A stretch of 64,000 nt of DNA from Pseudomonas sp. P8_241 (GCF_034008315.1 NZ_CP125377.1:5148501-5212500), one strand, 5' to 3'. Positions 9,710 through 19,597 are shown, counted from the stretch's first letter. Numbers and translations are program-made. The notes: generated by a model not told the origin, from the sequence alone.

Positions 9710-10969
9710 ATGAAGCCTTCTCCTGCGCAGTATTTCGTTCCCGGCCTGATCGCCATTGCCGTGGCCAGCGCGACCCTGCCTGCCCATGCCGAGGAACCGG
9801 GTTTTGTCGAAGGCGCCAAGGTCAACCTGAACCTGCGCAACTTCTACCTCAACCGCAACTTCACCAACCCGACCAAGGCCCAGGGCAAGGCTGAGGAGTG
9901 GACGCAAAGTTTCATCCTCGATGCCAAGTCCGGATTCACTCAAGGCATCGTCGGGTTTGGCATGGATGTGCTGGGGTTGTACTCGGTAAAGCTTGATGGC
10001 GGCAAGGGCACTGGCGGAACGCAACTGCTGCCGCTCGATAGCGATGGTCGCCCGGCAGACAACTTCGGCCGCACCAACGTCGCGTTCAAGGCCAGGCTGT
10101 CGCAGACTGAAGCGAAGGTCGGCGAATGGATGCCGGTGCTGCCTATCCTGCGCTCGGATGATGGTCGCTCGCTGCCGCAAACCTTCCGTGGCGGCCAGAT
10201 CACCTCGAAGGAGATCAATGGCCTGACGCTCTACGGCGGCCAGTTCCGGCAGAACAGCCCGCGTGACGACAGCAGCATGGGCGACATGTCGATGACCGGC
10301 AAAGCCGCGTTCACGTCCGACCGTTTCAACTTCCAGGGCGGCGAGTACGTGTTCAACGACAAGCGCACCCAGATCGGTCTGTGGAACGCTGAACTCAAGG
10401 ACATCTACAGCCAGCAATACGTCAATCTGATCCACAGCCAGCCCCTTGGCGACTGGACCCTGGGCGCCAACCTTGGCTACTTCTACGGCAAGGAAGACGG
10501 CAGCGCCCGGGCCGGCGATCTGGACAACAAGACCTGGTCCGGGATGCTCTCGGCAAAATACGGTAGCAACACCTTTTATGTCGGCCTGCAAAAACTCACC
10601 GGAGACAGCGCCTGGATGCGCGTCAACGGCACCAGCGGCGGGACGCTGGCCAACGACAGCTACAACTCCAGCTACGACAATGCCCAGGAAAAATCCTGGC
10701 AAGTACGCCACGACTACAACTTCGCCGGCGTCGGCGCGCCGGGCCTGACCCTGATGAACCGCTACATCAGCGGTGACAACGTGCACACCGGCACCATCAC
10801 CGATGGCAGGGAATGGGGACGTGAATCGGAACTGGGCTACACCGTGCAAAGCGGTGCGCTGAAGGACTTGAACGTGAAGTGGCGCAACTCGACCATGCGC
10901 CGGGACTACAGCAACAACGAGTTCGATGAAAACCGCGTGATCGTCAGCTATCCGATCAGTTTGCTTTAA
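9710..10969 (+). CDS. OprD-family outer-membrane porin, probably for aromatic acids
   Basis: This is a 419-residue porin of the OprD/Occ family. A signal peptide ending near PAHAEE precedes NLNLRNFYLNRNF, the usual first strand of the family. GFGMDVLGLYSVKLDGG and the C-terminal NEFDENRVIVSYPISLL, with a hydrophobic end residue for barrel assembly, are also typical. OprD-family porins admit carboxylates and amino acids. Its place at the end of the pca cluster and the PcaR-like box before it favour a role in uptake of protocatechuate, 4-hydroxybenzoate or a related acid. P. putida has a BenF-like porin in the same place. Substrate is inference. Confidence 0.88.
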   Translation: MKPSPAQYFVPGLIAIAVASATLPAHAEEPGFVEGAKVNLNLRNFYLNRNFTNPTKAQGKAEEWTQSFILDAKSGFTQGIVGFGMDVLGLYSVKLDGGKGTGGTQLLPLDSDGRPADNFGRTNVAFKARLSQTEAKVGEWMPVLPILRSDDGRSLPQTFRGGQITSKEINGLTLYGGQFRQNSPRDDSSMGDMSMTGKAAFTSDRFNFQGGEYVFNDKRTQIGLWNAELKDIYSQQYVNLIHSQPLGDWTLGANLGYFYGKEDGSARAGDLDNKTWSGMLSAKYGSNTFYVGLQKLTGDSAWMRVNGTSGGTLANDSYNSSYDNAQEKSWQVRHDYNFAGVGAPGLTLMNRYISGDNVHTGTITDGREWGRESELGYTVQSGALKDLNVKWRNSTMRRDYSNNEFDENRVIVSYPISLL

Positions 10970-10988
10970 CTACCAGCACTGCCATTTC

Positions 10989-11073
10989 TGTAGGAGCTGG
11001 CTTGCCAGCGAAGTCGGCCTCACCAGTGACGCACAATTCCAGGGCCTCTTCGCCGGCAAGCCGGCTCCTACAG
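10989..11073. repeat. Paired REP-like repeat (GGCTTGCC type)
   Basis: TGTAGGAGCTGGCTTGCCAG and its inverse copy (GCCGGCAAGCCGGCTCCTAC) face each other across about 40 bases, between the convergent porin and pcaC ends. It may serve as a bidirectional transcript end. Confidence 0.85.
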
Positions 11074-11085
11074 GGATCAGATCAC

Positions 11086-11478
11086 TTACTCCCGCGATTC
11101 AACCCCCAACTCATCCCACACTGATTCCGCCAGGTGGAACGTCGCATTGGCTGCCGGAATCCCGCAGTAGATTGCGCTCTGCATGATCACTTCCTTGATC
11201 TCGCCACGGCTGACGCCGTTGTTGGCGGCGGCGCGCAGGTGCAATTTGAGTTCGCCCTCGCGGTTCATGCCGATCAGCATGGCAATGGTGATCAGGCTGC
11301 GAGTGTGGCGCGGCAGGCCTGGTCGGGTCCAGATATCACCCCAGGCGTGGCGGGTGATCATCTCCTGAAACTCCGAGTTGAACTCGGTCAGGGTGGTCAG
11401 ACTGCGGTCGACGTGGGCGTCGCCCAGCACCGCGCGACGGACTTCCATACCTTCGTCGTAACGTTGTTTTTCGTCCAC
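11086..11478 (-). CDS. pcaC: 4-carboxymuconolactone decarboxylase
   Basis: This 130-residue enzyme of the CMD/AhpD fold converts 4-carboxymuconolactone to 3-oxoadipate enol-lactone. The family core is visible in GELKLHLRAAANNG (residues 75-88) and EVIMQSAIYCGIPAANATFH near the C-terminus. Translation starts at GTG (11478), 6 bases after a GAGGGA box; no better ATG exists. It is the last gene of the pcaTBDC run, 10 bases after pcaD, and is a stand-alone protein rather than the PcaL fusion to PcaD seen in some bacteria. Confidence 0.94.
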   Translation of the reverse strand: MDEKQRYDEGMEVRRAVLGDAHVDRSLTTLTEFNSEFQEMITRHAWGDIWTRPGLPRHTRSLITIAMLIGMNREGELKLHLRAAANNGVSRGEIKEVIMQSAIYCGIPAANATFHLAESVWDELGVESRE

Positions 11479-11488
11479 GGAAAATCCC

Positions 11489-12295
11489 TCACTGAGCCGA
11501 CAGGAACGTCAGCACGCGTTCGCTGAATGCGTCGCCTGCCTGGACGTTGGACAAATGCGCGGCGTAAAACTCGGCGTACTCGGCACCCGGCACGTGTTCC
11601 TGAATGAAGTGGCCGCCGGACGGTGGCGTCACGGCGTCTTCGGTGCCCGCGATGACCAGCAGCGGCGCCTTGATCGACGACAATTGCTCGCGGAAATCGG
11701 CATCGCGCACGGCTGCACAGTTGGCTGCATAACCCTGTGGGGAAGTGGCCGCGAGCATGTCGGTAATCTGCTTGGCCGCCGCCGGGTTGGCTTCGGAGAA
11801 GTCCGGGGTGAACCAGCGTGCAATCGATGCATCACGCAGGGCAATCATGGCCGCCTGACCATCGCGCAGCACCATCTCGATGCGCGGGTCCCAGATCGAT
11901 GGATCGCCAATTTTCGCTGCAGTGTTGCACACGATCAGCTTGTTCAGGCGCTCGCCGGCATTTATGCCCAGCCACTGGCCGATCAACCCGCCCATGGACA
12001 GGCCGCAGAAATGTGCGCGCTCGATGTGCAAGGCATCCAGCAGCGCCAGCACGTCGTGACCCAGTTGCTCGATGCTGTACGGCCCCGGTGTCACCAAGGA
12101 CTGGCCGTGGCCGCGAGTGTCAAAACGCAACACACGAAAATGCTCGGTGAACGCCGGGATTTGCGCGTCCCACATGTGCAGATCGGTGCCCAGAGAGTTG
12201 GACAGCACCAGCACCGGCGCGTCGACCGGTCCGTCGAGTTGCGGCCCTTGAATTTGGTAGTGCAGTTCGCCATCGGCGAGTTGAACGAAAGCCAC
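11489..12295 (-). CDS. pcaD: 3-oxoadipate enol-lactonase
   Basis: This 268-residue alpha/beta hydrolase opens the enol-lactone to 3-oxoadipate. The nucleophile elbow GLSMGG places Ser100, with Asp220 in GTEDAV and His247 in YAAHLSN completing the triad. The oxyanion-hole region SNSLGTDLHMW near residues 32-42 matches the family. The start is GTG at 12295, preceded by AAGGAG. It lies 11 bases after pcaB in the same transcript. Confidence 0.94.
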   Translation of the reverse strand: MAFVQLADGELHYQIQGPQLDGPVDAPVLVLSNSLGTDLHMWDAQIPAFTEHFRVLRFDTRGHGQSLVTPGPYSIEQLGHDVLALLDALHIERAHFCGLSMGGLIGQWLGINAGERLNKLIVCNTAAKIGDPSIWDPRIEMVLRDGQAAMIALRDASIARWFTPDFSEANPAAAKQITDMLAATSPQGYAANCAAVRDADFREQLSSIKAPLLVIAGTEDAVTPPSGGHFIQEHVPGAEYAEFYAAHLSNVQAGDAFSERVLTFLSAQ

Positions 12296-12306
12296 AGCAA
12301 TCTCCT

Positions 12307-13671
12307 TCAGGCAGTCAATGCAGAATGTTCAGCCACCGCTCGCTCGACCCAGGTTTTGGCCTGACCGAGATAATGGGCGGGGTCCAGCAGATGATCGAGT
12401 TCGGTGGCCGACAACTCGGCAGTCACTTGCGGCTCGTCGCCGAGCACCGCTCGCAGATGACGCTGTTCGGCCACGGCACGTTTGCAGCATTGTTCGAGTA
12501 GATGATGTGCGGTATCGCGCCCTACGCGTTGCGCAAGGACGATGCTCACCGCTTCGGCAAGCACCAGGCCTTGGGTCAGGTCGAGGTTGCGCCTCATGCG
12601 TTCGGCGTCCACTTCCAGTCCCTGGGCAACCAGCAGCGCTTGTTGCAGGCTGCCGGACACCAGGCAGCAAATCTCCGGCAGGGTTTCCCATTCGGCGTGC
12701 CATAAACCGAGGCTGCGCTCGTGCTCTTGCGGCATGGCGCTGAACAGCGTCGAGAGCAAACCGGGAACACGGGTCGCCGCACTAATCAACACCGCCGCGC
12801 CCACCGGGTTGCGTTTGTGCGGCATGGTCGAGGAACCGCCCTTGCCCGGTGCCGATGGCTCGAACACTTCGGCGGCTTCGGTCTGCATCAACAGGCTGAT
12901 GTCGCGGCCCATTTTGCCGAGGCTGCCGGCGATCAGACCCAGAACCGAACCGAACTCCACCACGCGATCGCGCTGGGTGTGCCACGGCTGGTCTGGCAAG
13001 GTCAGTTGCAGTTCTTCAGATAGCGCCTGGGCTATCGGCATCGCCTGTTCGCCAAGGGCTGCAAGGGTTCCGGACGCACCGCCAAATTGCAGCACCAACA
13101 GGCGCGGCTTGAGTTCCTGCAACCGCTGACGACTGCGGGTCACTGCGCCCAGCCAACCGGCGATTTTCATGCCCAGGGTAACCGGGGTCGCATGTTGCAA
13201 CCAGGTACGCCCTGCCAGGGGAGTGGCGGCGTAGCGCTGGGCTTGCACCGCGAGGGATTGGCCCAGGTCGGCGAGATCTTTTTCAATCAGTTCCAGCGCT
13301 CGGCGCAATTGCAGAACCAGACCACTGTCCATCACATCCTGACTGGTCGCGCCAAGATGCACGTAACGTTCAGCCTCGGCATTGTGCGCAGCGATCTGTT
13401 TGCCTAGCGCCTTGACCAACGGAATCGCCGAGTTCCCGGCCGTGGCAATCGCCTCGCCAAGAGCGGCAAAGTCGTAATGTCCGGCGCTGCACGCGGCCTC
13501 AATCGGCGCGACAGCACTCACCGGAATCAAGCCAACCCGAGCCTCGGCACGGGCCAGCGCCGCTTCGAAATCGAGCATGGCCTGGACCCGGCCCTGATCG
13601 CAGAACACCTCACGCATATCGCGGGCAGTGAAATAGGCATCGAACAATTGATTGCCCGGTCGCTGGTTCAT
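12307..13671 (-). CDS. pcaB: 3-carboxy-cis,cis-muconate cycloisomerase
   Basis: This 454-residue member of the fumarase/aspartase superfamily lactonises 3-carboxymuconate to 4-carboxymuconolactone. The superfamily signature GSSTMPHKRNP is at residues 279-289, with the other active-site segments HLGATSQDVMDS (105-116) and TWLQHATPVTLG (156-167). An AGGAA box precedes the ATG. It lies between pcaT and pcaD. Confidence 0.95.
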   Translation of the reverse strand: MNQRPGNQLFDAYFTARDMREVFCDQGRVQAMLDFEAALARAEARVGLIPVSAVAPIEAACSAGHYDFAALGEAIATAGNSAIPLVKALGKQIAAHNAEAERYVHLGATSQDVMDSGLVLQLRRALELIEKDLADLGQSLAVQAQRYAATPLAGRTWLQHATPVTLGMKIAGWLGAVTRSRQRLQELKPRLLVLQFGGASGTLAALGEQAMPIAQALSEELQLTLPDQPWHTQRDRVVEFGSVLGLIAGSLGKMGRDISLLMQTEAAEVFEPSAPGKGGSSTMPHKRNPVGAAVLISAATRVPGLLSTLFSAMPQEHERSLGLWHAEWETLPEICCLVSGSLQQALLVAQGLEVDAERMRRNLDLTQGLVLAEAVSIVLAQRVGRDTAHHLLEQCCKRAVAEQRHLRAVLGDEPQVTAELSATELDHLLDPAHYLGQAKTWVERAVAEHSALTA

Positions 13672-13716
13672 AAACAGTTCCTGAAGGCGCGGGCCTTGCC
13701 GACCCGCGCGTGAAGA

Positions 13717-15021
13717 TCAAAGATCGTGATGCAGATACTTCGCCTGTTTCGGCAGGCGCAGGCTGAACAGGAAGGCGATTGCCATCATCACCGTCACGTA
13801 CCAATAGAAGGAGTTTTCCATCCCTACGGCCTTGAGGCTCAGAGCCACGTATTCCGCCGAGCCACCGAAGATCGCATTCGCCACCGCATACGCCAGGCCA
13901 ACGCCCAGTGCGCGCACTTCCGGGGGGAACATCTCGGCTTTCACCAGGCCGCTGATCGAGGTGTAAAAACTCACGATCGCCAGCGCCAGGGTAATCAGCA
14001 CAAAAGCCATGAACGGGCTGCTGACGCTTTTGAGGCTAAGCAGGATCGGCACGGTGCACAAGGTACCCAGCGCGCCGAACCAGAGCATCGAGTTACGTCG
14101 GCCAATCTTGTCCGCGAGCATGCCGAAGATCGGCTGCATGCACATATAAAGAAACAGCGCGCCAGTCATGATGTAACTGGCCGTCTTGGCGTGCATGCCG
14201 GCGGTGTTCACCAGGTACTTCTGCATGTACGTGGTGAAGGTGTAGAAAATCAGCGAGCCACCGGCGGTGTAACCGAGCACGGTGATGAACGCGGCTTTGT
14301 GATCGCGGAACAGCGCCTTGATGCTGCCGGCGTCCTTGTTTTCGCGCATTTCCTTGCTGGTGGTTTCTTTCAGCGAACGACGCAGGAACAGCGAAATCAG
14401 CGCCGCCACGGCACCGACCACGAACGGAATCCGCCAGCCGTAGGCGCGCAGGTCGTCCTCAGTGAGGAATTGTTGCAAGATCACTACCAGCGACACCGCC
14501 AGCAGCTGTCCGCCGATCAGGGTCACGTACTGGAACGAAGCGAAGAACCCACGCTGGCCCTTGAGCGCCACTTCACTCATATAGGTTGCGGTGGTGCCGT
14601 ACTCGCCGCCCACGGACAGGCCCTGCAGCAAACGCGCGAACAGCAACAGGATCGGCGCCCAGACACCGATGTCCTTGTAGGTCGGCAGACAGGCGATCAA
14701 CAACGAGCCGAAGCACATCATCAGAATCGAGATCAGCATCGAGTTCTTGCGCCCGTGCTTGTCCGCGACACGCCCGAAAATCCAGCCGCCGATCGGTCGC
14801 ATCAGGAACCCGGCGGCGAATACGCCCGCCGTATTGACGAGCTGCACCGTGGGGTTGTCGGACGGGAAAAAGGCTGGGGCGAAATAAATCGCACAGAAGG
14901 CGTAGACGTAGAAGTCGAACCATTCGACCAGGTTGCCGGACGAGGCACCGACAATGGCGAAGATCCGCTTGCTGCGCTCCTCGCCCGTATATAAAGCTGT
15001 AGTAGAAATCGGGGTTGTCAT
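13717..15021 (-). CDS. pcaT: MFS dicarboxylate transporter PcaT (3-oxoadipate uptake)
   Basis: This 434-residue permease belongs to the metabolite:H+ symporter family (KgtP/ProP-like): [20 protein letters not shown] at residues 31-50, then the [19 protein letters not shown] loop typical of the family. P. putida PcaT takes up 3-oxoadipate and related dicarboxylates, and this protein matches in size and in position next to pcaB. About 180 bases containing a repeat separate it from pcaG, so pcaTBDC may have its own promoter or read through from pcaIJFHG. Confidence 0.9.
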   Translation of the reverse strand: MTTPISTTALYTGEERSKRIFAIVGASSGNLVEWFDFYVYAFCAIYFAPAFFPSDNPTVQLVNTAGVFAAGFLMRPIGGWIFGRVADKHGRKNSMLISILMMCFGSLLIACLPTYKDIGVWAPILLLFARLLQGLSVGGEYGTTATYMSEVALKGQRGFFASFQYVTLIGGQLLAVSLVVILQQFLTEDDLRAYGWRIPFVVGAVAALISLFLRRSLKETTSKEMRENKDAGSIKALFRDHKAAFITVLGYTAGGSLIFYTFTTYMQKYLVNTAGMHAKTASYIMTGALFLYMCMQPIFGMLADKIGRRNSMLWFGALGTLCTVPILLSLKSVSSPFMAFVLITLALAIVSFYTSISGLVKAEMFPPEVRALGVGLAYAVANAIFGGSAEYVALSLKAVGMENSFYWYVTVMMAIAFLFSLRLPKQAKYLHHDL

Positions 15022-15097
15022 CGTTTTTCACTCAATGGGGACAGTGAGAGTCTAGACACACTTTGCAACAGTCCCGTTCCGCAGATGCAGGAGCCTC

Positions 15098-15185
15098 TGT
15101 AGGAGCCGGCTTGCTGGCGATTGCGCTGTGTCATTCAACATTGATGAAACTGACACCGCAATCGCCAGCAAGCCGGCTCCTACAG
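15098..15185. repeat. Paired REP-like repeat (GGCTTGCTGGCG type)
   Basis: TGTAGGAGCCGGCTTGCTGG and its inverse copy flank about 40 bases between pcaG and pcaT. It splits the pca gene run and could attenuate transcription or stabilise the 3' end of pcaG mRNA. Confidence 0.85.
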
Positions 15186-15201
15186 GGGGCACGGTGCTCA
15201 C

Positions 15202-15768
15202 TCAATAATCGAAGAACACCGTCTCGGCATCAGTGCCCTGCAGAATCACATTCCACTGGTAAACACCTGATGCATCCTGCTTCGCCATCAGCGTGCTGCG
15301 GCGTTCGGCCGGTACGCATTCGAGCAGCGGATCGTCGACGTTGGCCGGTTCGCCATCAAAATAGATCCGTGTCAGCAAGTGTTTCACCAGACCACGGGCG
15401 AACACCAGCACCACCAAGTGCGGCGCCTGGATCGTACCTTTCAGGCCTTCCACGGTACCCGGTTTGATCGTGGTGAAACGGAAGCGCCCTTCGGCATCCA
15501 CCGGCACCCGGCCAAATCCCTCGAAATTCGGGTCCAGGGGTTTGTCCTGGTCGTCTTCCGGGTGGTCGTATTTGCCGGCCGCGTTGGCCTGCCAGACTTC
15601 CAGCATCGCGTCGTTGACGACATCGCCGTTGCCATCAACCACTTGCCCGGTGATCGCCACGCGCTCGCCCAAGGTTTGTTCGACGGTCAGGTTTTCGCGG
15701 TTCAGCCAGGTCAGGCCGATGTGGTAGTAAGGTCCGACGGTGTGGGACGTGGTCGCAGTCAGCGTCAT
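15202..15768 (-). CDS. pcaG: Protocatechuate 3,4-dioxygenase, alpha subunit
   Basis: The 188-residue alpha subunit of the intradiol ring-cleaving enzyme starts MTLTATTSHTVGPYYHIGL, the family N-terminus. The ATG at 15768 is chosen over upstream in-frame starts because it abuts the pcaH stop and agrees with the family length. This subunit carries the intradiol fold but lacks the four iron ligands, which are in PcaH. The subunits form an (alpha-beta-Fe) multimer converting protocatechuate and O2 to 3-carboxy-cis,cis-muconate. Confidence 0.95.
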   Translation of the reverse strand: MTLTATTSHTVGPYYHIGLTWLNRENLTVEQTLGERVAITGQVVDGNGDVVNDAMLEVWQANAAGKYDHPEDDQDKPLDPNFEGFGRVPVDAEGRFRFTTIKPGTVEGLKGTIQAPHLVVLVFARGLVKHLLTRIYFDGEPANVDDPLLECVPAERRSTLMAKQDASGVYQWNVILQGTDAETVFFDY

Positions 15769-15769
15769 C

Positions 15770-16474
15770 TTATTTCTCCATCGGCGTGACGTCGCGGCCG
15801 CGCAAAACGATGTCCCAACGATAACCGAGGGCATAGGAAGGGATGGTTTTTTCCAGATCGAACGTGGCGATCAAGCGCTCTTTTGCACCGGTGTCGGGTA
15901 CGCAGTTGTAAATCGGGTCGTAGGCCAGCAGCGGGTCGCCCGGGAAATACATCTGCGTGACCAGACGCGTGAGGATGCTCGGCCCGAACAACGAGAAATG
16001 GATGTGCGCCGGGCGCCAGGCGTTGTGGTGGTTACCCCACGGATACGCACCAGGCTTGATGGTCTGGAATTGATACCAGCCATCGGCGTCGGTCACGGTG
16101 CGACCGGTGCCGGTGAAGTTCGGGTCCAGCGGCGCGTCGTGCAGGTCGCGGGCATGGGCGTAGCGACCGGCGGCGTTGGCCTGCCAGATCTCTACCAGAA
16201 TCCCCGGCACAGGCAGACCGTTTTCGTCCAGCACACGGCCGTGGATGATGATGCGCTCACCCTGAGGTTCCGCGTCATGCTGGGCAGTCAGGTCATTGTC
16301 CTTCTCATTGATGCGTTCGGCACCGATGGTTGGACCGGTAATTTCCGACAATGAATGCGGCAGGAACACCAACGGTTTCGACGGCGAGCGCAGGTTGGTT
16401 GATTGGTAAGTCGGATGCAGGTACGGCGGTTGAGTGCCTTCCTGCGGGCGACGGTAACCAGGCTTGTCAGTCAT
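15770..16474 (-). CDS. pcaH: Protocatechuate 3,4-dioxygenase, beta subunit
   Basis: This 234-residue subunit holds the non-haem ferric iron. The ligands are visible as Tyr105 (AAGRYAH), Tyr144 (PGAYPWGNHH), His157 and His159 (RPAHIHF), spaced as in the P. putida enzyme. The N-terminal dioxygenase segment precedes the intradiol domain that starts near residue 75. It is directly upstream of pcaG, with one base between stop and start, and 37 bases downstream of pcaF. Confidence 0.96.
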   Translation of the reverse strand: MTDKPGYRRPQEGTQPPYLHPTYQSTNLRSPSKPLVFLPHSLSEITGPTIGAERINEKDNDLTAQHDAEPQGERIIIHGRVLDENGLPVPGILVEIWQANAAGRYAHARDLHDAPLDPNFTGTGRTVTDADGWYQFQTIKPGAYPWGNHHNAWRPAHIHFSLFGPSILTRLVTQMYFPGDPLLAYDPIYNCVPDTGAKERLIATFDLEKTIPSYALGYRWDIVLRGRDVTPMEK

Positions 16475-16511
16475 GAAACATTCCTCAGTTCTTATAAGTC
16501 TTCAGAGCGCG

Positions 16512-17714
16512 TCAAACGCGCTCGATAGCCAGAGCCAGACCTTGGCCAACACCGACACACATGGTTGCCAGACCTTTCTTGCCACCGGTCTTTTCCAGCT
16601 GATGCAACGCAGTCAATACCAATCGCGCACCACTCATGCCCAACGGATGACCCAAGGCAATGGCGCCACCATTCGGGTTGACCTGGGCCGCGTCGTCGGC
16701 GATTCCCAGTTCACGCAGCACCGCCAGACCCTGGCTGGCAAACGCTTCGTTGAGTTCTATCACGTCGAAATCGCTGACCGCCACACCGAGGCGCTCGATC
16801 AGTTTACGCACCGCTGGCACTGGGCCAATACCCATCACACGCGGGGCCACACCGGCGCTGGCCATGCCCAGCACTTTGGCACGGGCGGTCAAACCGTGTT
16901 TCTTCACCGCTTCGGCCGAGGCCAGGATCAACGCGGCAGCGCCATCGTTCACACCGGAGGCGTTGCCGGCCGTGACGGTTTTGTCGGGGCCGTTGACCGG
17001 TTTCAGTTTGGTCAGGGCTTCCAGGGTGGTATCGGCGCGAGGATGTTCGTCCTGGCTGACCACGGTTTCACCCTTTTTGTGGGCAATGCGCACTTCAACG
17101 ATTTCTTCGGCGAAAAAGCCTGCAGCTTGCGCGGCGGCGGTACGTTGCTGACTGCGCAAGGCGAACGCGTCCTGATCGGCGCGGGAGACCTTGTAATCAT
17201 CCGCGACATTGTCGGCAGTCTGCGGCATCGCGTCCACGCCGTACTGGGCTTTCATCAACGGGTTGATGAAGCGCCAACCGATGGTGGTGTCTTCCAGTTT
17301 CATATTGCGCGAAAACGCCGCGTCGGCCTTGCCCATCACGAACGGCGCCCGGGACATCGACTCGACGCCGCCGGCAATCGTCAACTCCATTTCGCCGCTG
17401 GCAATGGCGCGGAAGGCAGTGCCAATGGCATCCATACCCGAAGCGCAGAGGCGGTTGAGGGTCACGCCCGGAATGGTTTCCGGCAGTCCGGCCAGCAGCA
17501 GTGCCATGCGCGCCACGTTGCGGTTGTCTTCACCCGCCTGGTTGGCGCAGCCGAGGAACACCTCGTCCACCGCGTTCCAGTCCACCGACGGATTGCGCTC
17601 CATCAAGGCTTTGATCGGCACGGCAGCCAGGTCGTCGGCGCGAACCGTCGACAGGCCACCGCCGAAGCGGCCGATAGGTGTGCGGATCGCATCGCAGATA
17701 TATACGTCACGCAT
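16512..17714 (-). CDS. pcaF: 3-oxoadipyl-CoA thiolase
   Basis: This 400-residue thiolase splits 3-oxoadipyl-CoA with CoA into succinyl-CoA and acetyl-CoA. Cys90 in NRLCASGMDA is the acylated nucleophile; the GHP histidine motif and the terminal Cys motif CVGVGQG are near the C-terminus. The ATG at 17714 overlaps the pcaJ stop (TGATG), so translation is probably coupled; an in-frame GTG one codon earlier is the alternative. Confidence 0.95.
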   Translation of the reverse strand: MRDVYICDAIRTPIGRFGGGLSTVRADDLAAVPIKALMERNPSVDWNAVDEVFLGCANQAGEDNRNVARMALLLAGLPETIPGVTLNRLCASGMDAIGTAFRAIASGEMELTIAGGVESMSRAPFVMGKADAAFSRNMKLEDTTIGWRFINPLMKAQYGVDAMPQTADNVADDYKVSRADQDAFALRSQQRTAAAQAAGFFAEEIVEVRIAHKKGETVVSQDEHPRADTTLEALTKLKPVNGPDKTVTAGNASGVNDGAAALILASAEAVKKHGLTARAKVLGMASAGVAPRVMGIGPVPAVRKLIERLGVAVSDFDVIELNEAFASQGLAVLRELGIADDAAQVNPNGGAIALGHPLGMSGARLVLTALHQLEKTGGKKGLATMCVGVGQGLALAIERV

Positions 17715-18493
17715 CACGCTTCTCCCGGGGCTTGACCGTGGGCGGCAGCGGTGCGGGCTTCGAGATCGCGCAGCGCTGTCAGTTCGACTTCAGTCGGCTC
17801 AGCGGTTTGCTCGATATGGTCGGCAAAACGAATCGCCCAACCGGTGGCGGCAACCACTTGCTCACGGGTGACGCCCGGGTGCAGTGCAGTGACCACGAAC
17901 TCATGGGTGCCCTCTTCCGGCTCCATGATGCACAGATCGGTAATGATGCCGACCGGACCGGCGCCAGGCAGGCCGAGACGCTTGCGCGAATCACCGCCCT
18001 CGCCATGGCCGACCGAGGTAATGAAGTCGAGCTTATCAACGAAGGAACGTGCCGATTGCTTGAGAATGATCAGTACGCTCTTGGCCGAACCGGCAATTTC
18101 CGGCGCGCCACCGGCACCTGGCAGGCGCACTTTCGGCGAGTGGTAATCACCGACCACGGTGGTGTTGATGTTGCCGAAACGGTCGACTTGCGCCGCGCCG
18201 AGGAAACCGACGTCAATACGCCCGCCTTGCAACCAGTAACGGAAAATCTCACCGGTCGGCACCACGGTGTCAGCGGTTTCCGCCAGTTCACCGTCACCGA
18301 TCGACAGGGGCAATACGCTTGGCTTGGCACCAATCGGGCCCGATTCGTAGATCAGGACTACATCCGGCGAAGAAGTCAGGCGTGCCAGGTTGGCTGCTTT
18401 CGACGGCAGACCGATGCCTACGAAGCACACCGAACCGTTCTTCAGACGGCGGGCAGCGGCGACGGTCATCATTTCATTAGTGGTGTAAGTCAT
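17714..18493 (-). CDS. pcaJ: 3-oxoadipate CoA-transferase, subunit B
   Basis: This 259-residue subunit contains the catalytic glutamate (Glu50 in IYESGPIG) that carries the CoA thioester. With PcaI it transfers CoA from succinyl-CoA to 3-oxoadipate. The start overlaps the pcaI stop by one base (TAATG) and the end overlaps the pcaF start. Confidence 0.95.
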   Translation of the reverse strand: MTYTTNEMMTVAAARRLKNGSVCFVGIGLPSKAANLARLTSSPDVVLIYESGPIGAKPSVLPLSIGDGELAETADTVVPTGEIFRYWLQGGRIDVGFLGAAQVDRFGNINTTVVGDYHSPKVRLPGAGGAPEIAGSAKSVLIILKQSARSFVDKLDFITSVGHGEGGDSRKRLGLPGAGPVGIITDLCIMEPEEGTHEFVVTALHPGVTREQVVAATGWAIRFADHIEQTAEPTEVELTALRDLEARTAAAHGQAPGEA

Positions 18494-19350
18494 TACTTAG
18501 CCTCCGAAGCGGCGGCCAGTTTGGCCTGGAACTCGCTGAAGTCAGCGCTGCCATGGATGTATTCGTTGATCCACGCGGTGAAGGTTTCACGGTCGCGGGC
18601 AATCGGGTCCCAGGCTTGGTAGAAACGGTTGTCGCGCTCGTTGTAACCGTGGGCGTAGGACGGATGCGCGCCGCCAGGTACGTGGCAGACTGCGCTCAAG
18701 GCCCAGGTTGGCAATACACAGGAGTTCATCGGTGCATTGAGATCGTCGACGATTTCTTCAACGGTGACGATGCAGCGCTTGGCGGCCAGCGCGGCTTCTT
18801 TCTGCACGCCGAGAATGCCCCAGAGCAACACGTTGCCCTTGCGGTCGGCTTTCTGTGCGTGAATCACGGTAATGTCCGGGCGCACCGAAGGCACGGCGGC
18901 CAGCACTTCACCGGTGAATGGGCAAGTGACGGATTTGATCAGCGGGTTGACCTTCGGCAGGTCGGAACCGGCGTAGGCACGCAGTACCGCGAACGGTAGG
19001 CCAGAAGCCCCGGCGACGTAGGCATTCGCCAGGTCGGCGTGGCTGTGTTCTTCGATTTCCAGCGCGTGGGGCCATTGCTTCTCGACAGCGTCACGCAGAC
19101 GGTGCAGCGAACCAACGCCCGGGTTGCCGCCCCAAGAGAAAATCAGTTTGCGAGCACAACCGGCACCGATCAACTGGTCATAGATCAGGTCAGGGGTCAT
19201 CCGCACCAGAGTCAGGTCTTTCTTGCCCTGGCGAATGATTTCGTGACCCGCCGCCGTAGGGATCAGGTGAGTAAAGCCCTCGAGCGCGACGGTATCGCCG
19301 TCGTTTACGAATTGCTTCACCGCGTCGTGCAGCGAAAGGATTTCAGCCAT
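18493..19350 (-). CDS. pcaI: 3-oxoadipate CoA-transferase, subunit A
   Basis: This 285-residue subunit starts MAEILSLHDAVKQFV, with ALEGFTHLIPTAAGHEIIRQ typical of glutaconate/3-oxoacid CoA-transferase A chains. The ATG at 19350 has a GGGAG box and is preferred to the longer upstream frame, which would run through the promoter. It is the first gene of pcaIJFHG. PcaR-like boxes lie about 105-135 bases upstream. Confidence 0.94.
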   Translation of the reverse strand: MAEILSLHDAVKQFVNDGDTVALEGFTHLIPTAAGHEIIRQGKKDLTLVRMTPDLIYDQLIGAGCARKLIFSWGGNPGVGSLHRLRDAVEKQWPHALEIEEHSHADLANAYVAGASGLPFAVLRAYAGSDLPKVNPLIKSVTCPFTGEVLAAVPSVRPDITVIHAQKADRKGNVLLWGILGVQKEAALAAKRCIVTVEEIVDDLNAPMNSCVLPTWALSAVCHVPGGAHPSYAHGYNERDNRFYQAWDPIARDRETFTAWINEYIHGSADFSEFQAKLAAASEAK

Positions 19351-19455
19351 TGGGGCAGGCTCCCATTTGTTATTAACCAACAGTGGATGAAAAAGGCGCC
19401 GATGCGCGACGCCGGAATGACTGAAGATTAAGCCCCTGAAAAACGTCAAACAATC

Positions 19456-19486
19456 CGATAATCGACTGAGCGTTCGTTTATCGAAC
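19456..19486 (-). promoter_or_regulatory. PcaR operator before pcaI
   Basis: On the + strand CGATAATCG (19456-19464) is followed by the palindrome GTTCGTTTATCGAAC (19472-19486). Read toward pcaI this gives GTTCGATAAACGAAC and CGATTATCG, close to the 15-base PcaR box of P. putida pcaI. PcaR with 3-oxoadipate activates this promoter. Confidence 0.75.
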
Positions 19487-19521
19487 ACATTGTTGTTTGG
19501 CTATCTTTATGCGCTGCCCCC

Positions 19522-19597
19522 AAAAGATCGCAGCCTGCGGCAGCTCCTACAGATTTATACATTCCCCTGTAGGAGCTGCCGCAGGCTGCGATCTTTT
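19522..19597. repeat. Paired REP-like repeat (GATCGCAGCC type)
   Basis: AAAAGATCGCAGCCTGCGGC and its exact inverse copy flank about 20 bases, between the end of pcaK and the pcaI operator region. Confidence 0.88.
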